A stretch of 64,000 bases of DNA from an uncultured Pseudomonadales bacterium (GCA_951813515.1 OX638346.1:1233617-1297616); one strand, 5' to 3'; positions 55,593-64,000 are shown, counted from the stretch's first letter. The notes: a model not told the origin generated them from the sequence alone. Numbers and translations are program-made.

Positions 55593-55849
55593 GACGCGGG
55601 ATCCTAAGCAAAGTGTTTACCGGACCGAGATCGTACTCTCATGCATTCGACTTGTGACGGGCTGGTCCCGACAGCGGGGAATCGCCCCGTCCGGGGTCGT
55701 CTTGACGCACCGACAGGGCAGCGTACAGAATCCGACATTCCCATCGCACGACAAGCCGCAAAAGTGGTATCTTTCGCCGTCCGCCGTCGTGGGACCGCAG
55801 CGTCCCCACCGATCGCGAACAACGAGAATTTATTGAGGGGGTCAACCTG
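55593..55849. other. Divergent gap between mnmC and the desaturase
   Basis: 257 bases with no credible gene. The last 25 bases are relatively AT-rich (AGAATTTATTG) and end with GAGGGGG, the desaturase ribosome site. Promoters for both genes should lie here; none could be fixed by consensus. Confidence 0.4.
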
Positions 55850-57052
55850 GTGAACCTGGCGGATTGGTGGTACGGCCTCGTCGGCTTTTCGATACCGGTG
55901 ATGGTCGTCTATACGCTGGCCACGTGCCACATCACGCTCGTCTCCGTAACCATCTACCTGCACCGGCACTCCGCGCACCGAGCCCTGGAGCTGCATCCGG
56001 CGGCGCAACACTTCTTCCGTTTTTGGCTATGGATGACGACGGGCATGTCGACCAAGGTCTGGACGGCGGTTCACCGCAAGCACCATGTCCTGACCGAAAC
56101 CGAAGACGATCCCCACAGCCCGCAGATCTACGGCCTTGCCCCCATACTCTTCCGGGGCGCCGAGTACTACCGTGACGCCATCACCGACGAGACGCTTGAG
56201 AAGTACGGCCGGGGCACGCCCAGCGATTGGCTCGAACTGAACCTCTACGGACCCCACTCCGTGCTGGGCATCGCTTCCCTCGCGGTACTCGACGTCCTGT
56301 TGTTCGGCACGCTCGGCGCCACCGTGTGGGCTCTGCAGATGATGTGCATTCCCTTTCTTGCCGCCGGCGTCGTCAACGGTGTCGGTCACTACTGGGGCTA
56401 TCGGAACTTCGAGTGTCCCGACGCCTCGCGCAATGTCGTGCCGTGGGCGATCCTCATCTGCGGCGAAGAACTGCACAACAACCATCACACCTATCCCAAC
56501 TCGGCAAAGCTCTCCGTCAAGCCCTGGGAGTTCGACATGGGCTGGGCCTGGATTCGCCTCCTACAAAGACTGGGTCTGGCCAAGCCGCTCTACACGGGTC
56601 CCAAGGTCGCACGCGCGGACGGAAAGACCTCCATCGACATGGATACGACCTGGGCCGTATTGAACGACCGATTCCGGGTCATGGCCCGTTACGCGGAAGA
56701 AGTGGTGGCGCCCCTGGTCGAGCAGGAACGCAAACACGCGGACGCCTTTACCCGGCGCCTGCTCAGGCGTTCCAAGCACATCCTCTGTCGCCACGACACG
56801 TTGGTGAACGAACGCCAGCGGCGGCATATCTCCGAGGTCGTCGGCGCAAGCCCGATATTGAAGACGATCTACGAAAAGCGGCTGGAACTCGCCCAGTTGT
56901 GGTCCGAGAAGGGCCGCGGCGCCGAGCTCATGGAAGCCTTCCGCACGTGGTGCGCCGAGGCGGAGGAAACCGGTATCCAGGCGCTCAGCGACTTCGTCAG
57001 GGATCTCAAGTCGTATACGACCCCGACGCCGGTCCGCGCACACGACAACTGA
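55850..57052 (+). CDS. Acyl-CoA/acyl-lipid delta-9-type fatty acid desaturase
   Basis: Membrane di-iron desaturase, 400 residues. The three histidine boxes are LHRHSAHR (HxxxxH), VHRKHH (HxxHH) and LHNNHH (HxxHH), with a fourth His in VGHYWGYRNFE. Hydrophobic stretches near residues 8-35 and 145-180 fit the usual four membrane helices. The tail after about residue 255 is a long soluble, charged domain seen in Pseudomonas DesA/DesB-type proteins. It would introduce double bonds into membrane fatty acids aerobically. The start is GTG 55850 with GAGGGGG eight bases upstream. Convergent with argS. Confidence 0.92.
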   Translation: MNLADWWYGLVGFSIPVMVVYTLATCHITLVSVTIYLHRHSAHRALELHPAAQHFFRFWLWMTTGMSTKVWTAVHRKHHVLTETEDDPHSPQIYGLAPILFRGAEYYRDAITDETLEKYGRGTPSDWLELNLYGPHSVLGIASLAVLDVLLFGTLGATVWALQMMCIPFLAAGVVNGVGHYWGYRNFECPDASRNVVPWAILICGEELHNNHHTYPNSAKLSVKPWEFDMGWAWIRLLQRLGLAKPLYTGPKVARADGKTSIDMDTTWAVLNDRFRVMARYAEEVVAPLVEQERKHADAFTRRLLRRSKHILCRHDTLVNERQRRHISEVVGASPILKTIYEKRLELAQLWSEKGRGAELMEAFRTWCAEAEETGIQALSDFVRDLKSYTTPTPVRAHDN

Positions 57053-57105
57053 CGGCCCGCCGCACGGCCTTAAAGCGCAAGCCCGGATCGTCCCGACTCG
57101 CGGGA

Positions 57106-58785
57106 TTACATTCTTTCGACTGTCCCTATGCCCAACAGGCCCAGTCCCTTTCTCAAGGTCTCCCCGGTCAGGGCGCAGAGCTTCAGGCGATGATCGCGCA
57201 CCGGTGCGGGGGCATTGAGAACCGGGCAGGTCTCGTAGAACCTCGTGAAGTCTCCCGCCAGACCATGCAGGTAGCCGGTCAGGTAGTGCGGCAATGCCTC
57301 GCTCGCCGCCTGCTCCAACGTCTCCTGGAACCGTAGCAGGGAGACGCCGAGCCGTCGTTCCGTATCGTTCGAGATGGCGGGAGCATCGGTGAGGCATCGC
57401 GGATCGATCCCGCCGCGCCGAAACAGGCTCCGAATGCGCGCATAGGCATATTGCAGGTACAGCGCCGTGTTGCCGTCGAAGTTCAGCATCGCATCCCAGT
57501 CGAAGACGTAGTCGCTCGCCCGGTGCTTTGAGACATCCGTGTACTTGACCGCGCCGATGCCGACGACGCGGGCGATACGATCCGCTTCCTCGCTGTCGAG
57601 TTCCGGGTTCCTTTCGGTCACCAGGGCCCGCGCGCGACGTACCGCTTCGTCAAGCAGGTCCGCAAGCTTGACAACATCGCCCGAGCGGGTCTTGAAAGGC
57701 CTGTTGTCGCGCCCCAGGATCGCGCCGAATGGATGATGCTCCAGCTTGCACGTCTCCCGCGCAAACCCCGCTTTCCTGGCAACCGCGAAGAGCTGGCGAA
57801 AGTGCAGCGACTGTCGCGAGTCGACGAAGTACAGTATTCGATCCGCACGGTAGTGCTCCGAACGGTAGCGCACCGACGCGAGATCCGTGGTCGCGTACAG
57901 GTAGCCGCCATCGCGCTTCTGCACGATCAACGGGGTTTCGAGTTCGTCGAGGAACACGCACTTCGCGCCGTCATCCACCGTGACCAGGCCGGCGCTTTCG
58001 AGATCGGCGATGACATTCGGCAGATCGTCGTTGTAGCGGCTCTCCGCATCGAGGTCCTCATCGCCGAGCGTGATGTCCAGGATCTCGTACACCGAACGGC
58101 AATGCGCCAGGGAGATATCTATGAATCGCCGCCAATATGCGCGCACCCGCTCGTCACCCCGCTGCAGGGCGACCACCGTGCGGCGCGCGCGGTCCGCGAA
58201 ATCGTTGTCCGAGTCGAAACGCCTGCGTGCCTGCGCGTAGAACACCTCCAGGTCCTTGAGCTCCGGCGCGGCTTCCTGCACATCCTCGAGATGGGCTACC
58301 AGCATGCCGAACTGCGTACCCCAGTCGCCGACGTGATTCTGTCGAATCACGTGGTGGCCAAGCGCCTCGAGAATGCGTGCCATGGCATCCCCGATCGTCG
58401 TCCGCAAGTGCCCCACGTGCATTTCCTTGGCGAGGTTTGGAGCGGAGTAGTCCACGACGATCCTCTCGGGATGCAGGGTTGGCTCGATTTCGACGTTAGC
58501 GAGGTGTGCGCTGACAAACGCGGGAGACAGCGTGATGTTGACGAACCCGGGACCGGCGACCGCCAGGGTCTCGGCGAAATCCACATCTCCCAACGCTTCC
58601 ACGACGCCTTCGGCGAGCTTGCGTGGTTGGGTTCGGGCTGTCCTGGCGGCCGCCATGGCGCCATTCGCCTGGTAGTCGCCAAACTCGGGACGCGTGGCGA
58701 CGCCTATCATCGGCTCGGCGCCAGCGACGCCAGCCGCCTCGAACGCTGCCTCGATGCGCCCGTGCAGGAACGACCGGAGGTTCAT
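57106..58785 (-). CDS. argS: Arginine--tRNA ligase
   Basis: Class I synthetase, 559 residues. The N-terminal additional domain ([19 protein letters not shown]), HIGH-type motif [19 protein letters not shown], a degenerate KMSKS region ([17 protein letters not shown], as in E. coli ArgS) and the C-terminal DALR anticodon-binding domain with final [10 protein letters not shown]. The ATG at 58785 overlaps the stop of the membrane cold-shock-domain gene by four bases, so the two are co-translated. The frame upstream of this ATG lies inside that gene. Confidence 0.97.
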   Translation of the reverse strand: MNLRSFLHGRIEAAFEAAGVAGAEPMIGVATRPEFGDYQANGAMAAARTARTQPRKLAEGVVEALGDVDFAETLAVAGPGFVNITLSPAFVSAHLANVEIEPTLHPERIVVDYSAPNLAKEMHVGHLRTTIGDAMARILEALGHHVIRQNHVGDWGTQFGMLVAHLEDVQEAAPELKDLEVFYAQARRRFDSDNDFADRARRTVVALQRGDERVRAYWRRFIDISLAHCRSVYEILDITLGDEDLDAESRYNDDLPNVIADLESAGLVTVDDGAKCVFLDELETPLIVQKRDGGYLYATTDLASVRYRSEHYRADRILYFVDSRQSLHFRQLFAVARKAGFARETCKLEHHPFGAILGRDNRPFKTRSGDVVKLADLLDEAVRRARALVTERNPELDSEEADRIARVVGIGAVKYTDVSKHRASDYVFDWDAMLNFDGNTALYLQYAYARIRSLFRRGGIDPRCLTDAPAISNDTERRLGVSLLRFQETLEQAASEALPHYLTGYLHGLAGDFTRFYETCPVLNAPAPVRDHRLKLCALTGETLRKGLGLLGIGTVERM

Positions 58786-59285
58786 TCGTCGTGGGTGGAG
58801 ACTTCCTCCGCCCGCCAACCCCGGCTACGTTCCACGGCCACAAACGTGACGCGGGCGCCTTCGCGCAACTCCCGGTCACCGCTGCCGTCGTCCCGGATGC
58901 TTCGGCGGTGCACGAAGACGTCGCCGCCGACATCCCGGATGATGAAGCCGAACCCTTTCGTGGGATCGAACCACTTGACGACGCCGCTTTCCCGTTCCCC
59001 GAGGGGTTCCCTCTCACCACGGGTTTCGCGCTCCCGACGGGGTTCACGCTCCTCCCGGGGTTCCCGTCTCGCCCGGGGCCGGCGTTCCCTCCTGGGCCTG
59101 CGCGCCGGTTCCTCGCGCCTGCTCATCCTCGCAATCGCAAGGGCGGTGACCAGGCAGGCAAGGAAAGTCAGAACAAGGAGCCCCACGTAGTCGCCGGGGA
59201 GCAAGCGATGGGAGATTTCGGTGACGACCGCCGCCGCGAAGGCAGCAATTGCGATAGCAGAGAGAACGACAGTGGAACGCTTCAT
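58782..59285 (-). CDS. Membrane-anchored cold-shock-domain protein with Arg/Glu-rich linker
   Basis: 167 residues in three parts: two predicted membrane helices ([19 protein letters not shown] and [19 protein letters not shown]), a low-complexity linker of about 50 residues made of RRE/REP/RER repeats, and a C-terminal cold-shock domain with [15 protein letters not shown] (RNP1) and DVFVHRRSI (RNP2). Such a domain binds single-stranded RNA or DNA; here it would be held at the inner membrane facing the cytoplasm. ATG 59285 begins MKRSTVV. It precedes argS with a 4-base overlap. I know of no assigned function. Confidence 0.85.
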   Translation of the reverse strand: MKRSTVVLSAIAIAAFAAAVVTEISHRLLPGDYVGLLVLTFLACLVTALAIARMSRREEPARRPRRERRPRARREPREEREPRRERETRGEREPLGERESGVVKWFDPTKGFGFIIRDVGGDVFVHRRSIRDDGSGDRELREGARVTFVAVERSRGWRAEEVSTHDE

Positions 59286-59336
59286 GAAAATCGACGCACA
59301 GGTGAGGATGTGTCGGCTAATAATAGCGCGGGATAG

Positions 59337-59362
59337 CCGAACGGGCCGCTCCCCCCGTTCGG
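59337..59362. terminator. Hairpin downstream of the cyclophilin gene
   Basis: CCGAACGGG (59337-59345) pairs with CCCGTTCGG (59354-59362), a nine-base-pair stem with an eight-base loop. No T-run follows on either strand. It lies beside structured repeat copy 3. Confidence 0.35.
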
Positions 59363-59389
59363 GCCGGGCAGAACCCGGCGCCAGACAAG

Positions 59390-59517
59390 CCCGCGCCGTA
59401 AAACGGCACGCAAGTGCCGATCAAGGGCGCAGGGTCCGGGACGGGCGGGATGGGCTAAACAGAGGGCTTGGGCGGGGGTAAGATACGGCGCCCGTCAGGG
59501 CGACAGATCTTATGGCG
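59390..59517 (+). repeat. Dispersed structured repeat, copy 3
   Basis: CCCGCGCC (59390-59397) and GGCGCAGG form the outer stem; AAACGGCACGCAAGTGCCGA holds the inner hairpin GGCAC-GCAA-GTGCC. The 54-base 3' module (59464-59517, starting GGGCTTGGGCGGGGGTAA, ending TATGGCG) abuts the stop codon of the cyclophilin gene. The stretch between the modules is about 19 bases longer than in copy 2. Confidence 0.85.
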
Positions 59518-60114
59518 CTACCGCCTGTAGGCGCGCTGGATGACGATGGGTTCCACCGGCACGTCCTGCATTCGATCGAGCGTGGTCGCCACCGTTCGTG
59601 TGGCCGTCTCCGCTCGTCCGATCTCGTCCGCCACTTTCATGCCGTCGATCAGTCTGCCGAACACGGTATAACCGGGCTGGCCCCTCCTGTAATCGAGATG
59701 CGTATTGTCATTCAGGTTGATGTAGAACTGCGCGCCCGCGGAATCGGGAGGTGTGCCGCGCGCCATCGACAACGTGTACTTGCGATTGCCAAGCCCGTTC
59801 TGCGACTCGTTGACGACAGTTCGAGGCGCTTCCCTGTATTGCATATCGGCAAGGTAACCGCCCGCCTGAACGACAAAGCCTTCGATGACGCGATGGAAGA
59901 TCAAGCCGTCATAGAAACCCGAGTCGACCAGGTCAAGAATATTCTCGACCGTTTCGGGCGCTTCAAGGGGAAGGAGTTCCGCCGTCAGCGAGCCCTTGTT
60001 CGTCTCAAAGACAACCACCGGCGACTCGACCGATTCGGATGCGGAGGAAACCGTCATGAACAAGCACCCCGCAGCCATTGCGATCCACGACCGCGCCCGA
60101 AACAACCCGTCCAT
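59518..60114 (-). CDS. Cyclophilin-type peptidyl-prolyl isomerase, exported
   Basis: 198 residues. The first 26 residues (RARSWIAMAAGCLFMTVSSASES) are a signal peptide with likely cleavage after SSA, so the enzyme is probably periplasmic, as PpiA. The cyclophilin core shows YDGLIFHRVIEGFVVQAGGY (active Arg and Phe), NGLGNRKYTLSMAR, SAGAQFYINLNDN and YTVFGRLIDGM. The tryptophan of eukaryotic cyclophilins is absent, as usual in bacteria. The stop codon touches structured repeat copy 3; the upstream gene pdxJ ends 59 bases away. Confidence 0.94.
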   Translation of the reverse strand: MDGLFRARSWIAMAAGCLFMTVSSASESVESPVVVFETNKGSLTAELLPLEAPETVENILDLVDSGFYDGLIFHRVIEGFVVQAGGYLADMQYREAPRTVVNESQNGLGNRKYTLSMARGTPPDSAGAQFYINLNDNTHLDYRRGQPGYTVFGRLIDGMKVADEIGRAETATRTVATTLDRMQDVPVEPIVIQRAYRR

Positions 60115-60173
60115 ACAGCTTCTCCTTGTGCCCTGTCGTCATGCCTACGTGGCCGTCCTCGCACTCCTTCCTC

Positions 60174-60959
60174 CTATCCGCCGCCGGCGGCGATGGCTTT
60201 GAGATACTTGCGCACGGTTTCGGCAAGGCCGAAATCGAGCGCATCGCTGATGAGAGCGTGGCCGATGGAGACCTCGTCTATATTGCCGATCGCAATGAAA
60301 TCCGCCAAGTTGTCGAGATTCAGATCGTGCCCCGCGTTGACTCCGAGACCTATCTCCACCGCGAACCGCGCCGCAGCCAGGTACGACTGCCGACAGTCCC
60401 GCACCCGCGCATCGTTCAGGCCGTGATGCTCCACCAGTTCTGCGTAGGGTCCCGTATACAGCTCAATCCGGTCCGCGCCGCACGCCTTCGCGCGCTCGAT
60501 CTGGCCTTCGTCCGGATCCATGAACAGGCTGACCCGGGCACCCCAATCCCGATAACGGGCAATCGTTTCGGCCACGCGCGAAGCAGACTCCGGATCCGAC
60601 AGGTCCCAGCCATGATCAGAAGTGAGCTGGGAGTCCGCGTCCGGCACCAATGTCGCCTGCTCGGGACGCGCGTCCTCGATCAGGCGATCGAACCCCGGAT
60701 AGCCATTCCGGCGCGGGCCGGCTGCAGGGTTGCCTTCGATGTTGAACTCGACGCCAGCGTGCTCCGGGCGCAGAAAACAAGCGAGCGCGTGGACATCTGC
60801 CGGATGAATGTGACGTTGGTCGGGACGCGGATGCACGGTGATGCCCTGCGCCCCGGCGTCGATGATCGTCCGGGCCGCATCGACGATGTCCGGACGCCTG
60901 CCCTCGCGCGCATTGCGAAGCCAGGCGATCTTGTTGAGGTTGACAGAGAGCGCGGTCAC
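60174..60959 (-). CDS. pdxJ: Pyridoxine 5'-phosphate synthase
   Basis: Final ring-closing step of the DXP-dependent vitamin B6 route. 261 residues; LSVNLNKIAWLRNAREG, GAQGITVHPRPDQRHI, EFNIEGNP, TLVPDADSQLTSDHGWDL and IGLGVNAGHDLNLDNL match PdxJ. The first loop reads NLNK where E. coli has NIDH, and there are HPRPD rather than HLRED and GWDL insert features; this resembles the second PdxJ form I recall from Bacteroidetes and some proteobacteria. The GTG at 60959 overlaps the stop of the SH3 gene by four bases and is preferred to any upstream start. Confidence 0.93.
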   Translation of the reverse strand: MTALSVNLNKIAWLRNAREGRRPDIVDAARTIIDAGAQGITVHPRPDQRHIHPADVHALACFLRPEHAGVEFNIEGNPAAGPRRNGYPGFDRLIEDARPEQATLVPDADSQLTSDHGWDLSDPESASRVAETIARYRDWGARVSLFMDPDEGQIERAKACGADRIELYTGPYAELVEHHGLNDARVRDCRQSYLAAARFAVEIGLGVNAGHDLNLDNLADFIAIGNIDEVSIGHALISDALDFGLAETVRKYLKAIAAGGG

Positions 60960-61621
60960 CAGGAACGGTGCCGACGAGACCGTGATCCGAGCCAGACGCC
61001 GATCAGCAGTCCCGCCAGGATCAGACCGCCCCCGACCAGCATCCACCGCATCTCGACATTGCCCTGGAGTTCTTCGCTCTGCGCCAACAGGTCATCTCGC
61101 GCGCGCCGCAACTCCGCGTTGGCCTCCGAAAGCTTGACGTTCTCTTCCTGGGTGGCGATTGCGCTGGCCGAAACGCGTCGTATTTCTTCAAGCTCCTGCT
61201 CGAGTGCGGGAACGCCGGCCGCTGCCTCGGCATGGCGTGCCGCTTCGTTTCGCGCTTGCTCCAACTCGACGGCCAACTCCGACGTGTCTCCCGAGAGCAG
61301 CGCTTCCAGGCGTTCAATCTCCGCCTGGGCCGCCGCCAGCGTCTCGCGCGCGATGGGCTCGGTCAAGAGGTACTGCGAAGGAACCCAGCCCTCTCTCCCG
61401 CTCGGGGTTCGCACCTGCGTGAACCGCGTGGTTTCATCCTCGCCAAGCACCTCGAGGGCCGTGCCACTCTGCAAACCCCAGTGGATGATTCGGTGCTCGC
61501 CGGAGGGGCCGCTCCGCAACGGCACGTGCAGCACATCCGAAATGTAGCGGGTTTCCGCCCCCGCATCGGAACCCACGACACAGGCGCAAACCAGAATTGC
61601 TGTAGCCGCAGCGCGCATCAT
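60956..61621 (-). CDS. YgiM-like SH3-domain membrane protein (TIGR04211 type)
   Basis: 221 residues: a signal peptide (AAATAILVCACVVGSDAGAE), a bacterial SH3 domain (RYISDVLHVPLRSGPSGEHRIIHWGLQSGTALEVL...GWVPSQYLLTEP), a coiled coil of about 100 residues rich in Glu/Ala/Leu, and a C-terminal membrane helix (MLVGGGLILAGLLIGVWLG) followed by a basic end. It would project a periplasmic SH3/coiled-coil rod from the inner membrane, probably near peptidoglycan. Function unknown in E. coli YgiM. Starts and stops overlap its neighbours by four bases on both sides (yciB and pdxJ). Confidence 0.88.
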   Translation of the reverse strand: MMRAAATAILVCACVVGSDAGAETRYISDVLHVPLRSGPSGEHRIIHWGLQSGTALEVLGEDETTRFTQVRTPSGREGWVPSQYLLTEPIARETLAAAQAEIERLEALLSGDTSELAVELEQARNEAARHAEAAAGVPALEQELEEIRRVSASAIATQEENVKLSEANAELRRARDDLLAQSEELQGNVEMRWMLVGGGLILAGLLIGVWLGSRSRRHRSW

Positions 61622-62175
61622 GATCCTTCCGCCTCCTCGATTTCGCTGGCAAGCTGGCCCGTCGCGGCAAGGTAGGCAACGCTTCCAAGCGTCAGCAAGA
61701 GCGGAATGCCGAAAGCGGACACGAACTTATAGAGCACCCAGGCCTGCTCGCTGAAGCCGTAGGCGACCGCGAGATTCGCCACCCCTGCCAGGCACATCGC
61801 CGCGCCCCACCCGAACGTCAGTCGGGCCCAGGTCGGCTCGGGCAATACGAGCATCTTGCCCATGGCCCTTTGGATGTAGTCGCCGCGTCCGACATATCGG
61901 CTTCCAATGATGGCGGCGCCCATGATCCAGTAGACGATCGTGGGCTTCCACTGAATGAACGTCTTGTCCTGCAACGCGAGCGTCAGGCCGCCTGAAATCA
62001 GGGCGACCCAGATCACTACCAGCATCTGCCGACTGATGGGCCAGCCCTTGACCTTGAAGATGACGAACTGCAGCACGGCAGTTGCCATCAAGGCCGCAGT
62101 CGCGACAAATATGTCGGTGAAGACATAGACGCCCACGAACGCAACTACCGGCAAGAAGTCGACTAACTGCTTCAT
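61618..62175 (-). CDS. yciB: Inner-membrane septation protein YciB/IspZ
   Basis: 185 residues with five to six predicted membrane helices. MKQLVDFLPVVAFVGVYVFTDIFVATAALM, the charged FIQWKPTIVYWIMG and GKMLVLPEPTWARLTFGWGAAMCLAGVANLAVAYGFSEQAWVLYKFVSAFG are conserved YciB blocks. Linked to envelope integrity and cell division in enteric bacteria. ATG 62175 fits; it ends in a four-base overlap with the SH3 gene. Divergent from the YrdC/YciO gene (40 bases). Confidence 0.95.
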   Translation of the reverse strand: MKQLVDFLPVVAFVGVYVFTDIFVATAALMATAVLQFVIFKVKGWPISRQMLVVIWVALISGGLTLALQDKTFIQWKPTIVYWIMGAAIIGSRYVGRGDYIQRAMGKMLVLPEPTWARLTFGWGAAMCLAGVANLAVAYGFSEQAWVLYKFVSAFGIPLLLTLGSVAYLAATGQLASEIEEAEGS

Positions 62176-62215
62176 GCTTTCGCGGATGCTCCGTGTTTCA
62201 ACGATAATAGCCCCT

Positions 62216-62827
62216 ATGAGCCAATACTTCAGCGTCCATCCCACGCATCCGCAACAACGCCTGTTGGCTAGAGCGGCGGAAATAGTCCGCAACGGCGGCG
62301 TCATCGCCTACCCGACGGACTCCACCTACGCGCTGGGTTGCCATATCGGCGACAAGAGCGCGCTCGACCGGATCCGCAACATCCGACGGCTGACGACCCG
62401 GCATCTTTTCACGCTGATGTGCCGCGACCTGTCCGAACTCGCGACCTACGCCACGGTAAACAACACCAGCTATCGCCTGATCCGGCGCTATACGCCCGGA
62501 CCCTATACCTTCATCCTGAGAGCGACGCGCGAAGTGCCGCGGCGCCTGTTGAGTCCCCGACGCACCATCGGTTTGCGGGTGCCGGACTGCCCGGTAACAC
62601 TCGGACTCCTGGCGCAACTCGACGAGGCGATGATGTCGACAACGTTGCTATTGCCCGGAGAGGACTTTGCCCTGACCGAAGGCAGCGACATTCGTGATCG
62701 GCTGGAGCACGCGATCGACCTGGTCATCGACGGCGGTGCCTGCTCGCGGGACCTGACCACCGTAATCGACCTCACCGGCGATGCGCCCAGCGTGGCGCGG
62801 GCGGGTCTGGGACCGTTCGAGCTATAA
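62216..62827 (+). CDS. Sua5/YciO/YrdC-family protein
   Basis: 203 residues, closest to E. coli YciO. MSQYFSVHPTHPQQRLLARAAEIVRNGGVIAYPTDSTYALGCHIGDKSALDRI is the usual start; PGPYTFILRATREVPRRLLSPRRTIGLRVPD is the conserved nucleotide-binding part. TsaC/YrdC makes threonylcarbamoyl-AMP for tRNA t6A; YciO is a related protein whose role is less certain, so TsaC activity is not asserted. The next gene, trpS, starts 30 bases downstream. Confidence 0.9.
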   Translation: MSQYFSVHPTHPQQRLLARAAEIVRNGGVIAYPTDSTYALGCHIGDKSALDRIRNIRRLTTRHLFTLMCRDLSELATYATVNNTSYRLIRRYTPGPYTFILRATREVPRRLLSPRRTIGLRVPDCPVTLGLLAQLDEAMMSTTLLLPGEDFALTEGSDIRDRLEHAIDLVIDGGACSRDLTTVIDLTGDAPSVARAGLGPFEL

Positions 62828-62857
62828 TTCCGCCGCGTTGTACAGGATTCCACGGAC

Positions 62858-64000
62858 TTGAGCAGCACTGACTCGGACCGGCGGGTTGTATCCGGCATGC
62901 GTCCAACCGGCCGCATGCACATTGGCCACTATTACGGCGCTCTCCAGAACTGGGTGCAGTTGCAGCACGAATACGAGTGCTTCTTTTTCGTCGCCGACTG
63001 GCACGCGCTGACCACCCACTACGAAGACGTTCCCGATATAGAGCAGCACACGCTCGACATGGTGATCGACTGGCTGGCTGCGGGAATCGACCCCGGGGCC
63101 GCGACGATCTTCGTGCAGAGCCGCGTCCCCGAGCACGCAGAACTCCACCTCCTGCTGTCCATGATCACACCCGTGAGCTGGCTGGAACGCGTTCCGAGCT
63201 ACAAGGAACAGCAGAAGCGGCTGAACGATCGGGACCTCTCGACTTACGGTTTCCTGGGCTATCCGCTCCTGCAGTCCGCCGACGTTCTCATCTATCGCGC
63301 CAGCAGGGTTCCGGTAGGGGCCGACCAGACCGCCCATATCGAGGTCATGCGCGAGATCGCGCGGCGGTTCAACTACATCTACGGGCGCGATCCGGGTTTC
63401 GAGGCGCATGCCCGCGCGGCCATCGACAAGATGGGCAGAAAGGCGGCGAAGCTCTACCGCGACGCGCGCAAGCGGTATCTCGAGCGTGGCGATCACGAAG
63501 CTCTCGAGATCGGGCGGGCGCTCCTGTCCGAGCAGCGAAACCTGTCCATCGGTGACCAGGAACGGCTGTTCGGATACCTGGAGGGTGGCGGGCGCATCAT
63601 CCTTCCGGAGACCAAGGTGTTGCTGACCGAAACGCCAACGGTTCCCGGCCTCGACGGCGAAAAGATGTCGAAGTCGTACAACAACACCATTCCCCTGCGC
63701 GAAGACCCGAAGGAGGTCGAGCGCAAGATAAGGACCATGCCCACCGATCCCGCCCGCGTGAGACGCCACGATCCGGGAAATCCCGAGAAATGTCCCGTGT
63801 TCGCCATGCACAAGCTCCTGTCGGACGAATCCGTGCGCACCTGGGCCGACGACGGTTGCCGGTCCGCCGGGATCGGTTGCATCGACTGCAAGGGTCCGCT
63901 CATCGACGCGATCAACGCCGAACTGGCGCCGATTCACGAGCGCGCCGAACAATTCGAGGGCAACGAGGAACTGGTGAAGTCCATCATCGACGAGGGATCC
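62858..64000 (+). CDS. trpS: Tryptophan--tRNA ligase (3' truncated by window edge)
   Basis: Class I synthetase; 381 codons are visible and the frame is open at the right edge. HIGH motif in MRPTGRMHIGHYYGALQNW, the tryptophan-binding region (SWLERVPSYKEQ, YPLLQSADVLIYRA, VGADQTAHIEV) and KMSKS in GEKMSKSYNNTIPLREDP. A middle insertion (INYIYGRDPGFEAHARAAIDKMG-type) and the C-terminal CIDCKGPLIDAINAEL mark the longer TrpS form. The start is TTG 62858 (MSSTDSDRRVVSGMRPTG) with AGGA about ten bases upstream; the only later ATG falls inside the HIGH region. Confidence 0.95.
   Translation, partial: MSSTDSDRRVVSGMRPTGRMHIGHYYGALQNWVQLQHEYECFFFVADWHALTTHYEDVPDIEQHTLDMVIDWLAAGIDPGAATIFVQSRVPEHAELHLLLSMITPVSWLERVPSYKEQQKRLNDRDLSTYGFLGYPLLQSADVLIYRASRVPVGADQTAHIEVMREIARRFNYIYGRDPGFEAHARAAIDKMGRKAAKLYRDARKRYLERGDHEALEIGRALLSEQRNLSIGDQERLFGYLEGGGRIILPETKVLLTETPTVPGLDGEKMSKSYNNTIPLREDPKEVERKIRTMPTDPARVRRHDPGNPEKCPVFAMHKLLSDESVRTWADDGCRSAGIGCIDCKGPLIDAINAELAPIHERAEQFEGNEELVKSIIDEGS

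Noticed and set aside
57733-59190. A 485-codon + strand frame opposite argS
   Set aside because: Mirror of argS and the cold-shock gene; low-complexity Arg/Ser/Pro composition and no ribosome site.
60040-60114. Lipoprotein signal in the cyclophilin (MAAGC)
   Set aside because: The residue at the -3 position is Ala rather than Leu/Val/Ile, and a good signal-peptidase I site (SSA) lies a few residues further on.
60078-61547. A 489-codon + strand frame opposite pdxJ and the SH3 gene
   Set aside because: Both genes beneath it are well supported on the other strand, so this is a GC-driven shadow frame.
62823-62828. TATAAT as a trpS -10 box
   Set aside because: It overlaps the end of the YrdC/YciO gene and has no -35-like hexamer 16-18 bases upstream; trpS is likely read from the upstream gene.

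Overview
The window is GC-rich (roughly 60-65% by eye), almost wholly coding, and carries long co-directional runs with 1-8 bp start/stop overlaps and frequent GTG/TTG starts. Gene content and order point to a gammaproteobacterium. Three blocks match gene orders known from Pseudomonas and E. coli: dksA-gluQ-cbrB-pcnB-...-panB-panC-pgi-acs; carA-carB-greA-rlmE-ftsH-folP-glmM-tpiA-secG-tRNALeu...tRNAfMet-rimP-nusA-infB-rbfA-truB-rpsO-pnp; and gmk-yicC/rph-pyrE...argB-algC-coaBC/radC-rpmB-rpmG-mutM. No phage genes, insertion sequences, rRNA genes or CRISPR arrays were seen. The species cannot be named from the sequence.

Layout. 1-13.7 kb (+ strand except sfsA): hemL, a PfkB-family kinase, sfsA (-), then dksA, gluQ, an orphan and apparently degenerate CbrB-like regulator, pcnB, a deoxynucleoside kinase in the usual folK position, panB, panC, pgi and acs. 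13.8-38.8 kb (- strand): one large translation, RNA and cell-envelope block from yicC-gmk and carAB down to rpsO-pnp, with both tRNAs in it. Between the tRNAs sits a 3.8-kb accessory insert: a 2-oxoglutarate oxygenase, a cysteine synthase-glutaredoxin fusion, a cupin and a histidine phosphatase. 38.9-47.4 kb: rph-pyrE (+), argB-algC-coaBC (-), radC, a two-gene Cas2-like/PIN module, rpmB-rpmG and mutM (+). 47.4-53.6 kb is the most distinctive accessory locus: a zinc-motif protein, an SMP-30-like lactonase and a 2-hydroxyacyl-CoA-lyase/oxalyl-CoA-decarboxylase-type thiamine enzyme (-) diverge from an NDP-forming acyl-CoA synthetase and a TauD/TfdA dioxygenase (+). 53.8-64 kb: mnmC, a membrane fatty-acid desaturase, argS with a membrane-anchored cold-shock-domain protein, a cyclophilin, pdxJ, a YgiM-like SH3 protein, yciB, a YrdC/YciO protein, and trpS running off the right edge.

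Between genes there are two dispersed repeat families. One is a roughly 45-bp unit present as a tandem array at 4.7-4.9 kb and as a single copy at 40.5 kb, the latter framed by a 16-bp perfect inverted repeat. The other is a structured element of up to about 115-128 bp near 2.36, 44.9 and 59.4 kb. The carA leader shows a promoter-like sequence immediately followed by an intrinsic-terminator hairpin.

Working together: housekeeping functions dominate (haem precursor, pantothenate/CoA with panB, panC and coaBC, pyrimidine and arginine with carAB, pyrE and argB, sugar phosphates with pgi, tpiA, glmM and algC, translation and RNA decay). The strongest candidate for an undescribed system is the 47.8-53.6 kb locus. 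Its acyl-CoA synthetase, 2-oxoglutarate dioxygenase and 2-hydroxyacyl-CoA-lyase-like enzyme parallel the three enzyme types of peroxisomal alpha-oxidation. That pathway reading is inference, not something the sequence proves.
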